Positions 7,851 through 16,543 of a DNA stretch of 64,000 bases are shown here, piece by piece (position 1 is the stretch's first letter; each line of letters starts with the position of its first letter). The stretch comes from an uncultured Lachnospiraceae bacterium. Its GTDB lineage: Bacteria > Bacillota > Clostridia > Lachnospirales > Lachnospiraceae. The stretch is from positions 62,001 through 126,000 of the forward strand of contig CAJKGK010000001.1 of the NCBI GenBank assembly GCA_905199445.1, given 5' to 3'. The notes under the pieces are model-generated. The model saw only the letters and a list, made by a program, of their open reading frames with translations, ran no database searches and was not told where the DNA came from. The position numbers and the translations under genes were made by a program.

Positions 7851-7886
7851 AGCCCACATACGACACTGCCGTATGTGGGCGTTATT
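7851..7886. terminator. Bidirectional terminator between acetyltransferase and tRNA-Ser
   Basis: An 11-bp perfect stem (GCCCACATACG with its complement) and 7-base loop. There is a T-rich run on the plus side (ATTTTT) and a T-rich run on the minus side after AAAAAGCCC. It serves both the plus-strand acetyltransferase and the minus-strand tRNA. Confidence 0.8.
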
Positions 7887-7888
7887 TT

Positions 7889-7980
7889 TGGCGGAGGAGA
7901 AGGGATTTGAACCCTTGCGCCGGTGCTACCGACCTACTGGTGTTCGAAGCCAGACCCTTCAGCCACTTGGGTACTCCTCC
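7889..7980 (-). tRNA. tRNA-Ser, anticodon CGA
   Basis: A class II tRNA of 92 bases with encoded CCA. The acceptor stem is GGAGGAG/CTCCTCC, the discriminator G, the D-arm CCC...GGG, the T-arm AAGGG-TTCAAAT-CCCTT, and there is a long variable arm (GGTCGGT...ACCGGC). The anticodon loop TTCGAAC gives CGA (7944-7946), reading UCG. The last pair of the anticodon stem (31-39) is C-A, not a Watson-Crick pair; the other four pairs are good. Confidence 0.95.
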
Positions 7981-8017
7981 AGTATGAGAATGCAACTTCC
8001 TGACAAAGTGCTTTTAT

Positions 8018-8046
8018 ATTATATACCTAAAAAGCAAGGTTGTCTA
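8018..8046 (-). promoter_or_regulatory. Promoter of tRNA-Ser
   Basis: TAGACA (8041-8046), 17-base spacer, TATAAT (8018-8023), about 38 bases before the tRNA 5' end and right behind the asd stop. Confidence 0.75.
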
Positions 8047-8068
8047 CAAAAAAATTTAAAATCAGACC

Positions 8069-9154
8069 TTATTTTGCCTGAATATATCCCTGAGCTGTCA
8101 AAAGTTCAGCACAAAGGATCGCACCGCCGGCTGCCCCTCTCACCGTATTGTGAGAAAGACCAACAAATTTATAATCATAAACCGTGTCCGGTCTTAAACG
8201 GCCAACAGAGATACCCATACCGTTTTCATAATTCACATCCAGTTTTACCTGAGGGCGGTTATCTTCCTCCAGATACTGGATAAACTGTTTTGGTGCACTG
8301 GGCAGTTTCAGTTCCTGAGGCAGGCCCTTGAAGCTTTTCAGTTTTTCGATAAGCTGTTCTTTGGTCGGCTTTTTCCCAAATCTGACAAACACGGCAGCGG
8401 TATGGCCATCCAGAACCGGAACACGGATACACTGTGTGGTGATCACCGGACACTCTGCCTTAACAATCTGACCGTTTTCCACTTTACCCCAAAGTCTTAA
8501 TGGCTCCTGCTCACTCTTTTCTTCTTCTCCACCGATAAAAGGAATAATATTTTCCACCATTTCCGGCCAGTCCTTAAATGTTTTTCCGGCTCCGGAAATT
8601 GCCTGATAGGTTGTCGCAACAACTTCTGTAGGTTCAAATTCCTTCCAAGCTGTAAGCACTGGGGCATAACTTTGAATAGAGCAGTTCGGTTTTACGGCAA
8701 CAAAGCCTCTCTGAGTCCCCAGGCGTTTTTTCTGATCTTTAATCACTTCAAAGTGTTCCGGATTAATTTCAGGCACAACCATAGGCACGTCCGGTGTCCA
8801 CCGATGGGCACTGTTATTAGAAACGACCGGTGTCTCGGTTTTGGCGTAGGCTTCTTCAATGGCTTTAATTTCATCCTTGGACATATCTACAGCACTGAAT
8901 ACAAAATCCACACCCGCAGCAACCTTCTCAACCTCATTCACATTCATTACTACAATGTTTTTAACGGCTTCCGGCATAGGTTTTGCCATCTTCCAACGAT
9001 TTCCTACAGCCTGCTCATATGTCAGTCCAGCTGAACGTGGACTAGCTGCAATTGCTGTAACCTCATACCAGGGATGATTCTCAAGAAGGGAAATGAATCT
9101 CTGTCCAACCATTCCTGTGCCGCCGAGAATACCTACTCTTAATTTCTTTTCCAT
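8069..9154 (-). CDS. asd: Aspartate-semialdehyde dehydrogenase
   Basis: Reduces aspartyl phosphate to aspartate semialdehyde with NADPH, the branch step to lysine/diaminopimelate, threonine and methionine. The N-terminal Rossmann motif is GILGGTGMVGQRF; the catalytic Cys sits in KPNCSIQ near residue 155; the active-site His/Arg region is RVPVLDGHTAAVFV; and a C-terminal GLSHNTVRGAAGG completes the dimer domain. 361 residues, and the SIQ around the Cys marks the archaeal/fungal-type branch, common in Clostridia, not the E. coli type. AGGAG lies 8 bases before the ATG. I saw no lysine riboswitch or T-box in the ~140 bases upstream. Confidence 0.97.
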   Translation of the reverse strand: MEKKLRVGILGGTGMVGQRFISLLENHPWYEVTAIAASPRSAGLTYEQAVGNRWKMAKPMPEAVKNIVVMNVNEVEKVAAGVDFVFSAVDMSKDEIKAIEEAYAKTETPVVSNNSAHRWTPDVPMVVPEINPEHFEVIKDQKKRLGTQRGFVAVKPNCSIQSYAPVLTAWKEFEPTEVVATTYQAISGAGKTFKDWPEMVENIIPFIGGEEEKSEQEPLRLWGKVENGQIVKAECPVITTQCIRVPVLDGHTAAVFVRFGKKPTKEQLIEKLKSFKGLPQELKLPSAPKQFIQYLEEDNRPQVKLDVNYENGMGISVGRLRPDTVYDYKFVGLSHNTVRGAAGGAILCAELLTAQGYIQAK

Positions 9155-9532
9155 AATGTTTACTCCTGTCTGCAGCGGCTGCCCTTTCTATACAACGCAG
9201 CACTGCTGTTATTTTCATACATTTGTCACTGATGTGATCCTTTATTCATCTGTCAATATGTCCGCCATTCATATACATATGTATGTCCGCATCAGATGAA
9301 CATTTGTCGTTGGTTAGAAATATACCAGACATTAATCCAAAAATCAACCTTTTTTCTGCAATTTTCCTTTTTTCAGCATTATTTATCCTTTTATCACTTT
9401 ACCGTATTTCATTTCTGCATTTTTCACAAAGGATTACCTGAAATTCCGTTGAAAGCAACCTGCCATCCAGACTTTTCCTGTTTTAAAAACTATGCTATAA
9501 TGAACCAAATACAAAAATTGGAGGGATTTACA
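9155..9532. other. Intergenic region between asd and the moxR operon (378 bases)
   Basis: Divergent spacer. It holds a CATACATATGTATATG-like inverted repeat at about 9271-9286 and, near the right end, the moxR promoter. Between them it is T-rich on the plus strand with no recognisable gene. No clear asd promoter could be assigned, although a TTGACA occurs on the minus strand at about 9253-9258. Confidence 0.4.
9493..9501 (+). promoter_or_regulatory. Extended -10 promoter of the moxR operon
   Basis: TGC-TATAAT (TG at 9493-9494, TATAAT at 9496-9501), a consensus extended -10. The -35 region is weak (TTTTCC). The 32 bases to the TTG start contain GGAGGG. Confidence 0.65.
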
Positions 9533-10489
9533 TTGAATATTCAGGACATTCAAACCATCAGCCGCAATATTACCGATAATATTTCCAAAGTCATTGTCGG
9601 AAAATCAGAAAACATCAACTACATACTTACAGCGATCTACGCCGGCGGACATATTTTGCTGGAAGATGTCCCCGGTACAGGAAAAACAACCCTGGCCAAA
9701 ACACTGGCCCGCTGTATCGACGGTCGATTTTCCCGTATTCAGTTCACCCCGGATCTGCTGCCCTCAGACGTTACAGGTATTAATTTTTATGACCGTCGGG
9801 AAAATACCTTTACATTTCGTCCCGGACCGGTATTTACCAACATTCTTTTAGCCGATGAAATTAACCGGGCCACACCAAGAACCCAATCCAGTCTGTTAGA
9901 AGCCATGGAGGAGGTTCAAGTCACTGTGGACGGCGAAACAAGAGCACTCCCTTCTCCCTTTTTTGTCATCGCTACTCAAAATCCCATCGAAACCGCCGGT
10001 ACCTTTCCCCTGCCTGAGGCTCAATTAGACCGTTTCCTGTTAAAATTATCCATGGGACTGCCTGACTTTAATGACGAACTTTCTATTTTGGAAAACTTCA
10101 TGAACCATACGCCCCTTGCCGATGTTACCCCGGTCATTTCCACTGCCCAGCTTCAGGAAATTCGGAAAACCGTCCGCACAGTCTTTGTCCATCCATCCAT
10201 TCGGGCATATATTCTTAATCTTGTTGCCGGTACAAGAGGACATTCAAAAATCGCACTGGGCGTCAGCCCCAGAGGCTCCCTTGCCTTAATGCACGCCGCC
10301 CAGGCCTATGCGGCTTTATGCGGCCGTGATTATGTAGTTCCAGAGGATGTCCGTCACCTGGCTGTCCCTGTAATGAGCCACCGTTTGATTCTCACCCATT
10401 CCATGTCCACGGCTGCCAGCGCTGCCGCTGATCTTATTTCAGAGCTTTTGGCTACCGTCCCTGTGCCCACCGAAGAATGGAAAAAATAG
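9533..10489 (+). CDS. MoxR-family AAA+ ATPase, TTG start
   Basis: A MoxR-type AAA+ chaperone, usually acting on von Willebrand-type or membrane partners coded beside it. Walker A is VPGTGKTTLAKTLA (about residue 48), Walker B is NILLADEINRA, followed by sensor 1 FVIATQNPIE and the lid domain with SPRGSLALMHAAQAYA. 318 residues, normal. The frame is open far upstream, but GGAGGG lies 8 bases before TTG at 9533, and the promoter -10 lies between this codon and the earlier ATGs, so TTG is the sensible start. First gene of a three-gene operon with DUF58 and DUF4129-type proteins. Confidence 0.94.
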   Translation: MNIQDIQTISRNITDNISKVIVGKSENINYILTAIYAGGHILLEDVPGTGKTTLAKTLARCIDGRFSRIQFTPDLLPSDVTGINFYDRRENTFTFRPGPVFTNILLADEINRATPRTQSSLLEAMEEVQVTVDGETRALPSPFFVIATQNPIETAGTFPLPEAQLDRFLLKLSMGLPDFNDELSILENFMNHTPLADVTPVISTAQLQEIRKTVRTVFVHPSIRAYILNLVAGTRGHSKIALGVSPRGSLALMHAAQAYAALCGRDYVVPEDVRHLAVPVMSHRLILTHSMSTAASAAADLISELLATVPVPTEEWKK

Positions 10490-10504
10490 AATGGAGCAGA
10501 ATGT

Positions 10505-11638
10505 ATGAATATATTGTTTGCCGCACTGGCATTGTTTCTTCTTTATATATTGCAGGCTGCGGTTTACCGGAAATACTGGAGCAGAAATTTAGATATTCGT
10601 CTGTTCTACTCCAAAGAAACCTGTGTGGAAGGCGAGCAGGCCAATCTTGTAGAAGTACTGACCAATAATAAACGGCTTCCTCTTCCCAATCTGACCGTTA
10701 AATTTCAGACATCAAGGAAACTGGACTTTCTGCAAAACGAAAACAGTGCTGTCACAGATCTTTATTACCGCAGCGATATTTTTTCCTTTAAGGGCCGTGA
10801 GCGTATTACCCGTACTCTGCCATTTTGTTGTAAAAGCCGAAGCTATTATACCATCGATCAGCTGACTGTATCCTGCTCGGATATTTTATTCAGCCAAAAA
10901 TATCATGAAACACGGAAAATTTTTACCCAGCTTTATGTATATCCCAAATATGTGGATATTCGAAAGCTTCTTATTCCTTTTAATCAGCTTTATGGAATGA
11001 TTCTTGCCAATCGCCATTTTTATGAAGATCCTTTCGAATTTAGAAGCATCCGGGAATACCAGCCTTTTGATCCCATGCGGGCCGTTAATTGGAAAGCCTT
11101 TGCCCGCACCGGGGAGCTTATGGTCAACACCTATGAAGATACTGCATCACAGGAAGTGTGTATTTATCTGAATCTTGAAAATAATGGTTACGAAAACCAC
11201 TATGATATTATGGAGGAAAATATACGTCTGGCAGCCACGCTCTCGGACATGCTGATTGCCAAAGGTATCCCTGTCTCTTTAAAAACCAACGGCTGCGACC
11301 TAATCACCAAACAGCCCCTGTCAATTCCTGCAGGTACCGGTACCAGCCATCAAACGATTATTTTACAAAATCTGTCTAGGATATCCCTGGAACTGCCGGT
11401 TGAGCATCTAAATGGTCTGCTTGAGCAGGATCTGCAGCAAAACAACCGCTCACCCTATGCGTTAGTAATATCCAATTACTGCCACAGCGATTTTACCGAG
11501 ATCTTAAAGGATATACTAAAATCCAATCACGGCAGCCAGTTAATCTACACCTATCATCGCTCAATGGAACATGATCTAAAGCTGCATCAGGATGTCATGC
11601 ATCAGGTCTTATACTGGGAGGTGACCCATATTGATTGA
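10505..11638 (+). CDS. DUF58 domain membrane-anchored protein
   Basis: An N-terminal hydrophobic segment (LFAALALFLLYILQAA, residues 4-20) is followed by a soluble beta-rich part and then the DUF58 signature FRSIREYQPFDPMRAVNWKAFARTGELMV around residues 180-205. DUF58 proteins carry a degenerate von Willebrand A-like fold and are coded next to MoxR ATPases; the pair is thought to act in assembly of envelope or metal-dependent complexes, but no defined function is known. 377 residues. GGAG precedes the ATG by 8 bases. The last 8 bases overlap the next gene. Confidence 0.88.
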   Translation: MNILFAALALFLLYILQAAVYRKYWSRNLDIRLFYSKETCVEGEQANLVEVLTNNKRLPLPNLTVKFQTSRKLDFLQNENSAVTDLYYRSDIFSFKGRERITRTLPFCCKSRSYYTIDQLTVSCSDILFSQKYHETRKIFTQLYVYPKYVDIRKLLIPFNQLYGMILANRHFYEDPFEFRSIREYQPFDPMRAVNWKAFARTGELMVNTYEDTASQEVCIYLNLENNGYENHYDIMEENIRLAATLSDMLIAKGIPVSLKTNGCDLITKQPLSIPAGTGTSHQTIILQNLSRISLELPVEHLNGLLEQDLQQNNRSPYALVISNYCHSDFTEILKDILKSNHGSQLIYTYHRSMEHDLKLHQDVMHQVLYWEVTHID

Positions 11639-12881
11639 ACGCATACAAAAAGCTGCATTTTTGCTGGAAATTATATGCTGCTTCGGATTATTTTACGGCA
11701 TTTTATGTACAGCCATGTATAGCTTTATACCAGATCATCGGCTTTGTATGGCCGCACTGGTTTTAATTCTTCCTTTTATAGGAAGTGCATTTGGAGCCCG
11801 GCATCTGAAAAATGTGATTTTTTTCGCAGGTTATCATCTGATCCAGGCCATTTTATGCTGGCTGATTGCCCCAAATCTACAGCTTGCTCTTATTTTAGTG
11901 ATTTACACGGCAGCTGTATTTATATTTTTCTTTTTTAAAAGACTGCACCAGTCACCAACCGCAGATTTTTTGGAGGTATCCGTTTACACCTGTGGGATTT
12001 ACTTCATTTTGTGGGTTATATCCCTGCAGTTGGAACATGAATTTCTGTGTACACTGCTGATCGTCAGTGCCTGTATTTTCCTGCTTTTAAAAATTGTATC
12101 CATGTATCTTCATAATCTGACAGAATATCTTAAAAGCAACAAAGATATCGCCAATATGCCGGTTAAAGCCATATTTAAATCCGGCAACAGCCTAATGACC
12201 ATTTATATGGTCATATCCGTTGGTGCTATGATACTTTTTACAAATATCGGTCTTGATAAGCTTTTAAGCTGGCTAAAAAACGCCTTGCTGACTGTCATCC
12301 GCTTTCTTTTTTCCCTTGCCTCATCCAATAGTGCGGACATCGCGGAAACCATACAGGCCACAGAACAGCCGCCGGTACCCTCTGGAGACATGTTTCCCAC
12401 AGAAGCTGCCCAGGTATCTCCATTTATGGAAATGCTGAACACCATCATTATGACCACACTGCAAATCCTGATCGGAGCAGGCGCCGTGATTCTGGTCCTA
12501 TTTCTTATATATCGGCTGTACCGGCGTTTCAATGATGCCAAAGCCCCCAAACGCTGGATACAGGAAAACGGTCAGTGTCATGATATTGTAGAAAAGCTGG
12601 AGGCACCTTCTGTCAAAAAGAAATTGACATTTTTCCGGTCATCTATGCCGGAAGATAAAATCCGACGGATCTTTTACAAAAAAATCCGTTCACACTACAA
12701 AAAAAAGGAGATTTCTCCAACCCTTACCCCCTCTCAGCTGACTGCCGCCCTGAACATTCCGGATTCCGATGCAGCAAAGCAATTTACACAAATCTATGAA
12801 AAAAGCCGATACGGACAGTATAAGGCTGACAACGAGGAAATAGAAAAATACAAAGATCTGTCTCGGAAAATTGGAAAGTAA
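11631..12881 (+). CDS. Polytopic membrane protein with DUF4129-like C-terminus, TTG start
   Basis: About eight or nine membrane helices can be picked out (for example ALVLILPFIGSAFG, LILVIYTAAVFIFFFF, TLLIVSACIFLLLKIV, LQILIGAGAVILVLFLIY). A Ser/Pro-rich outer loop lies at about residues 245-270, and the cytosolic tail (PEDKIRRIFYKKIRSHY...LTPSQL) is the kind seen in DUF4129. Third gene of the MoxR-DUF58 operon. In many bacteria the third member also has a transglutaminase domain; no such Cys-His-Asp domain is seen here. TTG start at 11631 with GGGAGGTG 7 bases before it, overlapping the DUF58 gene. Confidence 0.75.
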   Translation: MIERIQKAAFLLEIICCFGLFYGILCTAMYSFIPDHRLCMAALVLILPFIGSAFGARHLKNVIFFAGYHLIQAILCWLIAPNLQLALILVIYTAAVFIFFFFKRLHQSPTADFLEVSVYTCGIYFILWVISLQLEHEFLCTLLIVSACIFLLLKIVSMYLHNLTEYLKSNKDIANMPVKAIFKSGNSLMTIYMVISVGAMILFTNIGLDKLLSWLKNALLTVIRFLFSLASSNSADIAETIQATEQPPVPSGDMFPTEAAQVSPFMEMLNTIIMTTLQILIGAGAVILVLFLIYRLYRRFNDAKAPKRWIQENGQCHDIVEKLEAPSVKKKLTFFRSSMPEDKIRRIFYKKIRSHYKKKEISPTLTPSQLTAALNIPDSDAAKQFTQIYEKSRYGQYKADNEEIEKYKDLSRKIGK

Positions 12882-12885
12882 AAAA

Positions 12886-12945
12886 AGCGAGGCGGTTTGC
12901 ACCGGTGCCAGGCACAGGCCTGAATCCGTGTAAACCGTCTCGTTT
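12886..12945 (+). terminator. Terminator of the moxR operon
   Basis: A long stem (CGAGGCGGTTT... with AAACCGTCTCG) closed by an inner GGTGCC/GGCAC stem and followed by TTTTTAT. It lies directly after the stop codon. Confidence 0.8.
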
Positions 12946-12997
12946 TTATATAGTCTTTTACATTGATTTCATTTTTAAACAGTAAATATCATACATT

Positions 12998-13543
12998 TTA
13001 GAAGGTAAGCATCATGTCATACCATACGGCACCGCCGTGAACGGACTTGGACAAGCCCTGATTTTCATAGCCAAAGTGTTCATAATAATGAATCAGCCCC
13101 TCCTTACAGGTTAGGACAAGACCTCTTCGTCCATCCTCCCATGCCTGCTTAATCAGAGCATTCATCAAAAGTTCTCCGATTCCCTGTCTTCGGTACTCCG
13201 GCAGAACATCCAGGCCGAATACCATCTGGTAATCGCCCCGGTCGTTATATGTAATCTGTTCAAACATCTCATCAGATATAACCTGTGCATCAGAAACAGA
13301 ACCGTTTATAAATCCGATCAGCCGCCTTGCGCCGTCACGGCGGCCCTCCCTGCTTTCATTCTCATTGGAAATATGAGCCTCATCCTCTGCCACAGCCACC
13401 TTAAACGATGTCCCAAAAAGTTCCAGCCGCTGCCTGAAGCTTTCCTTTCCTGCCGCCTCTGCCTGTGGAAAGCATATGGCTTCTATATCCGTAATCTCAT
13501 CCAGATCTTCCATGGATGCTGTGCGAATCTTTATCTTTTCCAT
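12998..13543 (-). CDS. GNAT-family N-acetyltransferase
   Basis: A 181-residue acetyl-CoA-dependent acyltransferase. Motif A is LDVLPEYRRQGIGELLMNALI (the R-x-x-G-I-G acetyl-CoA loop), and motif B is LTCKEGLIHYYEHFGYEN, both typical of GNAT. A run of charged residues between them (about 85-100) is longer than usual. An upstream ATG is in frame, but GGAGG sits 4 bases before the ATG at 13543, giving MEKIKIRTAS. It lies 10 bases after the aminotransferase gene and is probably cotranscribed. The substrate is unknown. Confidence 0.88.
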   Translation of the reverse strand: MEKIKIRTASMEDLDEITDIEAICFPQAEAAGKESFRQRLELFGTSFKVAVAEDEAHISNENESREGRRDGARRLIGFINGSVSDAQVISDEMFEQITYNDRGDYQMVFGLDVLPEYRRQGIGELLMNALIKQAWEDGRRGLVLTCKEGLIHYYEHFGYENQGLSKSVHGGAVWYDMMLTF

Positions 13544-13553
13544 AAGTCCTCCA

Positions 13554-14837
13554 TCAAGATTCCAGAAGCTTATCCACGCTGACAAGCTTAACACAAACGG
13601 TAAACAGCTTGGCAGCCAGTGTCAGTTCATCCAGTGTAGGGAAGGACGGCGCAATACGAATATTACTGTCATGGGGATCCTTGCCATAAGGGAAGGTTGC
13701 ACCTGCACCGGTCATCACCACACCGGCCGCCTTTGCTTTTGCCACAATGGCCTTTGCACAGCCGTCCATAGCATCAAATGAAATAAAGTAACCACCCTTT
13801 GGTCTGGTCCAGGAACCGATTTCAAGGCCGCCCAGCTCTGTATCCAAAATATTCAATACAGCCTCAAATTTGGGACGCATAATCGCTGCATGCTTTCTCA
13901 TATGTTCGTGAATACCGTCAATATCCTTAAAGAATCGCACATGGCGCAGCTGATTCACTTTATCGTGGCCGATGGTCTGAATCATCAGCTGTTTTTTAAT
14001 GTCTGCCAGATTGTTCGGTGATGTGGCAATGGCTGCGATACCCGAACCAGGAAAACTGATCTTAGATGTTGAAGTAAATTTATAAACCATATCCGGATTT
14101 CCGGCTTTTTCACACGCCTCAAGAATTTCCAGCACTACATCCTGGTCATCATCATATAAATGATGGACAGAATAAGCATTATCCCAAAACAGACGAAAAT
14201 CCTCTGCCGCAGGTTTTAAGGCAGCAAAACGTTTCACGGTTTCATCTGAATAGGAAATTCCCTGGGGATTGGAATATTTGGGTACACACCAGATGCCCTT
14301 AATCGCCTCATCTTCTGACACCAGTTTTTCCACCACATCCATATCCGGGCCTTCAGGTGTCATAGGCACATTAATCATTTCAATTCCGAAATACTCTGTA
14401 ATCGCAAAATGACGGTCATAGCCAGGCACCGGACACAAAAACTTCACCCGATCCAGTTTGCCCCAGGGTGTATGTCCCATAATACCATGAGTCATCGCGC
14501 GGGCAACCGTGTCATACATCACATTCAGGCTGGAATTACCGTAAATAATAATCTTATCTGCAGAGACCTCGCACATAGCTCCCAGAAGCTCCTTGGCCTC
14601 CTGGATTCCATCCAGCACACCATAATTACGGCAGTCTACACCCTCACGGCATTTCAGATCCACACCGCTATAAAGAATATCCAGCATACCCATGGACAAA
14701 TCCAGCTGTTCGGCACTGGGTTTTCCTCTGGACATATCCAGCTTCAGCCCCTGATCCTTATAATGTTTATACTCGGCCTCAAGTTCATTTTTCAATACAA
14801 GCAATTCGTCTTTACTCATGGATTTATAAGACTTCAT
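13554..14837 (-). CDS. Aspartate aminotransferase, subgroup Ie (PF12897-like)
   Basis: A PLP enzyme of fold type I, 427 residues. Visible: RGKPSAEQLDLS (substrate-binding loop), GNSSLNVMYD (PLP phosphate loop region), CVPKYSNPQGISYSDE, FWDNAYSVHHL (Asp and Tyr on the cofactor), and the Schiff-base Lys in FTSTSKISFPGSG. The C-terminal Arg site is SNIRIAPSFP. This pattern matches the AspT group of Corynebacterium (subgroup Ie) rather than ordinary AspC or MocR C-terminal domains. It would interconvert aspartate and oxaloacetate. The ATG at 14837 is chosen since AGGATAGGAAG precedes it and the longer frame crosses the promoter at 14871-14899. Confidence 0.9.
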   Translation of the reverse strand: MKSYKSMSKDELLVLKNELEAEYKHYKDQGLKLDMSRGKPSAEQLDLSMGMLDILYSGVDLKCREGVDCRNYGVLDGIQEAKELLGAMCEVSADKIIIYGNSSLNVMYDTVARAMTHGIMGHTPWGKLDRVKFLCPVPGYDRHFAITEYFGIEMINVPMTPEGPDMDVVEKLVSEDEAIKGIWCVPKYSNPQGISYSDETVKRFAALKPAAEDFRLFWDNAYSVHHLYDDDQDVVLEILEACEKAGNPDMVYKFTSTSKISFPGSGIAAIATSPNNLADIKKQLMIQTIGHDKVNQLRHVRFFKDIDGIHEHMRKHAAIMRPKFEAVLNILDTELGGLEIGSWTRPKGGYFISFDAMDGCAKAIVAKAKAAGVVMTGAGATFPYGKDPHDSNIRIAPSFPTLDELTLAAKLFTVCVKLVSVDKLLES

Positions 14838-14870
14838 AATACACTTCCTATCCTTTCGCATTTTAAAAAT

Positions 14871-14899
14871 ATTATACACTAAATATTTCATGGTTTCAA
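14871..14899 (-). promoter_or_regulatory. Sigma-A promoter of the aminotransferase-GNAT pair
   Basis: TTGAAA (14894-14899), 17-base spacer, TATAAT (14871-14876), 34 bases before the ATG. Confidence 0.85.
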
Positions 14900-15071
14900 T
14901 TGGCAAGTATGTCTTATTTTTGCAATAGCACTGATTTTATCCGTCATTTTATACAAGTGTTTTCGAGATTACAAGGAAATTATCCATTTAATTTGCAGGT
15001 CGTAATGTTTTATATGTCTTTTACTTCTTTTTTTCGCATCCTGTTTTTTCGGTCTCTAAAACCAGGATATG

Positions 15072-15116
15072 AAAAAAAGCGCCTTGAGACCGCATATATA
15101 TACGATCTCAAGGCGC
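15072..15116 (-). terminator. Terminator of the rnf operon
   Basis: A 14-bp stem (GCGCCTTGAGATCG with its near complement, 15079-15092 and 15103-15116), a 10-base AT loop, and seven T on the minus strand. It lies about 50 bases after the rnfB stop. Confidence 0.9.
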
Positions 15117-15163
15117 CGTCTGTTTTTCCACAGCCGTTGCTTTTAAGTCATCAATGACTTCAA

Positions 15164-15934
15164 TCAGCAGATTGCTTTAACCGGACAAACCTGGGCACAC
15201 TTACCGCAGTTTGTGCATTTACTGTAGTCAATGGTTGCATTGTTATTGACAACTGTAATTGCGCCGAACTCGCAGGTCTTCTGACACTTCATACAACCAA
15301 TACAGCCGGTCTTGCAGACCTTACGTGTTTCGGCACCCTTGTCTTTATTCACACAGAGAACGTGGTGGTCGAATTTAGCAGGAACAATAGCAATCACATT
15401 TTTAGGACATGTTTTGGCACAGATGCCGCAGCCTACACACGCCTCCGGATTGACAGTAGCCAATCCGTTACAGATTGTGATGGCATTTTCAGGACAGGCA
15501 GCCGCACAGTCCCCATATCCCAGACATCCAAAAGCACAGGCACTGTCACCGGAATACATCAGGCTGACTGCCTGACATGTGGAAACACCCTGGTACTCCA
15601 TTTTTGTAGAGACATTATCACAATGTCCGGCACACTGAATAAGAGCAACTTTCTTTTCAACAGAGCCGGCACTTTTTCCAAGAACTGCAGCACATTCTTC
15701 GGCTACATCCGGTCCGCCAGGAGAACACAGGCCGATTTCGGCTGTCCCCTCAGCCAGTGCCTTTGCATAACCATCACAGCCGGAAAAACCACAGGCACCA
15801 CAGTTGGCTCCAGGAAGTGCTGCGCGGACAGCTTCCTGTTTTTCATCCACAGGAACAGCAAACACGATAGATGCCACGGACAAAACAATGCCTGCAATAA
15901 GGCCGATAATTACAACAATCACAATTCCTATCAT
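15164..15934 (-). CDS. rnfB: Rnf complex electron-transport subunit B
   Basis: The iron-sulfur subunit of the membrane Rnf complex (ferredoxin:NAD oxidoreductase pumping Na+ or H+). An N-terminal membrane helix (IGIVIVVIIGLIAGIVL) is followed by the characteristic cluster NCGACGFSGC...C, then several ferredoxin-type motifs: CAFGCLGYGDCAAACP, CVGCGICAKTCP, CIGCMKCQKTC and CTNCGKCAQVCP. 256 residues, shorter than some clostridial RnfB that carry two more clusters. Last gene of rnfCDGEAB, followed by a strong terminator. Confidence 0.97.
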   Translation of the reverse strand: MIGIVIVVIIGLIAGIVLSVASIVFAVPVDEKQEAVRAALPGANCGACGFSGCDGYAKALAEGTAEIGLCSPGGPDVAEECAAVLGKSAGSVEKKVALIQCAGHCDNVSTKMEYQGVSTCQAVSLMYSGDSACAFGCLGYGDCAAACPENAITICNGLATVNPEACVGCGICAKTCPKNVIAIVPAKFDHHVLCVNKDKGAETRKVCKTGCIGCMKCQKTCEFGAITVVNNNATIDYSKCTNCGKCAQVCPVKAIC

Positions 15935-15946
15935 ATTGTTTCCTCC

Positions 15947-16543
15947 TTATCTGAACAGGCCGTCAACCAATCCCTGGAAGCCAAGGAAGGATACCGCAAC
16001 AAGTGACGCTGAAATCAATGTAATCGGCAGCCCCTGCAGAGATTTGGGAATATCACTGTTCTCGATTCTTCCCCGGACACCTGCAAAAAGTACCATGGCC
16101 AGCATAAAGCCCAGGCCGCTTCCGAAGCTGTTGACCATTGACTCAACAAAGTTATAACCTTCATCGATATTTAAAATTGTAACACCAAGTACAGCACAGT
16201 TTGTCGTAATCAGTGGCAGATAAACACCCAGGGCGTTATATAAGCCAACCATATATTTCTTTAACACGATTTCAACAAACTGAACCAGGGCCGCAATAAT
16301 CAGAATAAACACAATCGTCTGAAGATATCCCAGATCGTTTGGTGTCAGAAGATAAGTCTGAATAGGCCAGGTTACTGCTGTGGCAATAAGCATTACGAAA
16401 ATAACTGCTGCACTCATGCCCACTGCCGTATCCAGCTTTTTAGATACACCCAGAAATGGGCAAATTCCCAGGAATCTGGATAAAATATAGTTATTCGTTA
16501 AAATTGCAGCCAAAAGAATGGAAACTAAACCAGTCACTGACAT
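15947..16543 (-). CDS. rnfA: Rnf complex subunit A
   Basis: A 198-residue integral membrane protein with six helices (LVSILLAAILTNNYILSRFLGICPFLGVSKK is the recognisable start; the part NNYILSRFLGICPF carries the Cys of the shared RnfA/E membrane cluster). It is homologous to RnfE with inverted topology. Its ATG overlaps the rnfE stop by one base (TAATG). Confidence 0.97.
   Translation of the reverse strand: MSVTGLVSILLAAILTNNYILSRFLGICPFLGVSKKLDTAVGMSAAVIFVMLIATAVTWPIQTYLLTPNDLGYLQTIVFILIIAALVQFVEIVLKKYMVGLYNALGVYLPLITTNCAVLGVTILNIDEGYNFVESMVNSFGSGLGFMLAMVLFAGVRGRIENSDIPKSLQGLPITLISASLVAVSFLGFQGLVDGLFR

Noticed and set aside
7873..8283. A 136-codon plus-strand frame over the tRNA
   Set aside because: It runs antisense through tRNA-Ser and the end of asd; no family features.
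9155..9300. Lysine riboswitch or T-box upstream of asd
   Set aside because: Only about 140 bases, without the long stems or conserved core needed.
9296..9532. Extending the MoxR protein upstream by 79 residues to an ATG
   Set aside because: The extension has no family similarity, contains the promoter -10 box, and a good ribosome site points to TTG at 9533.
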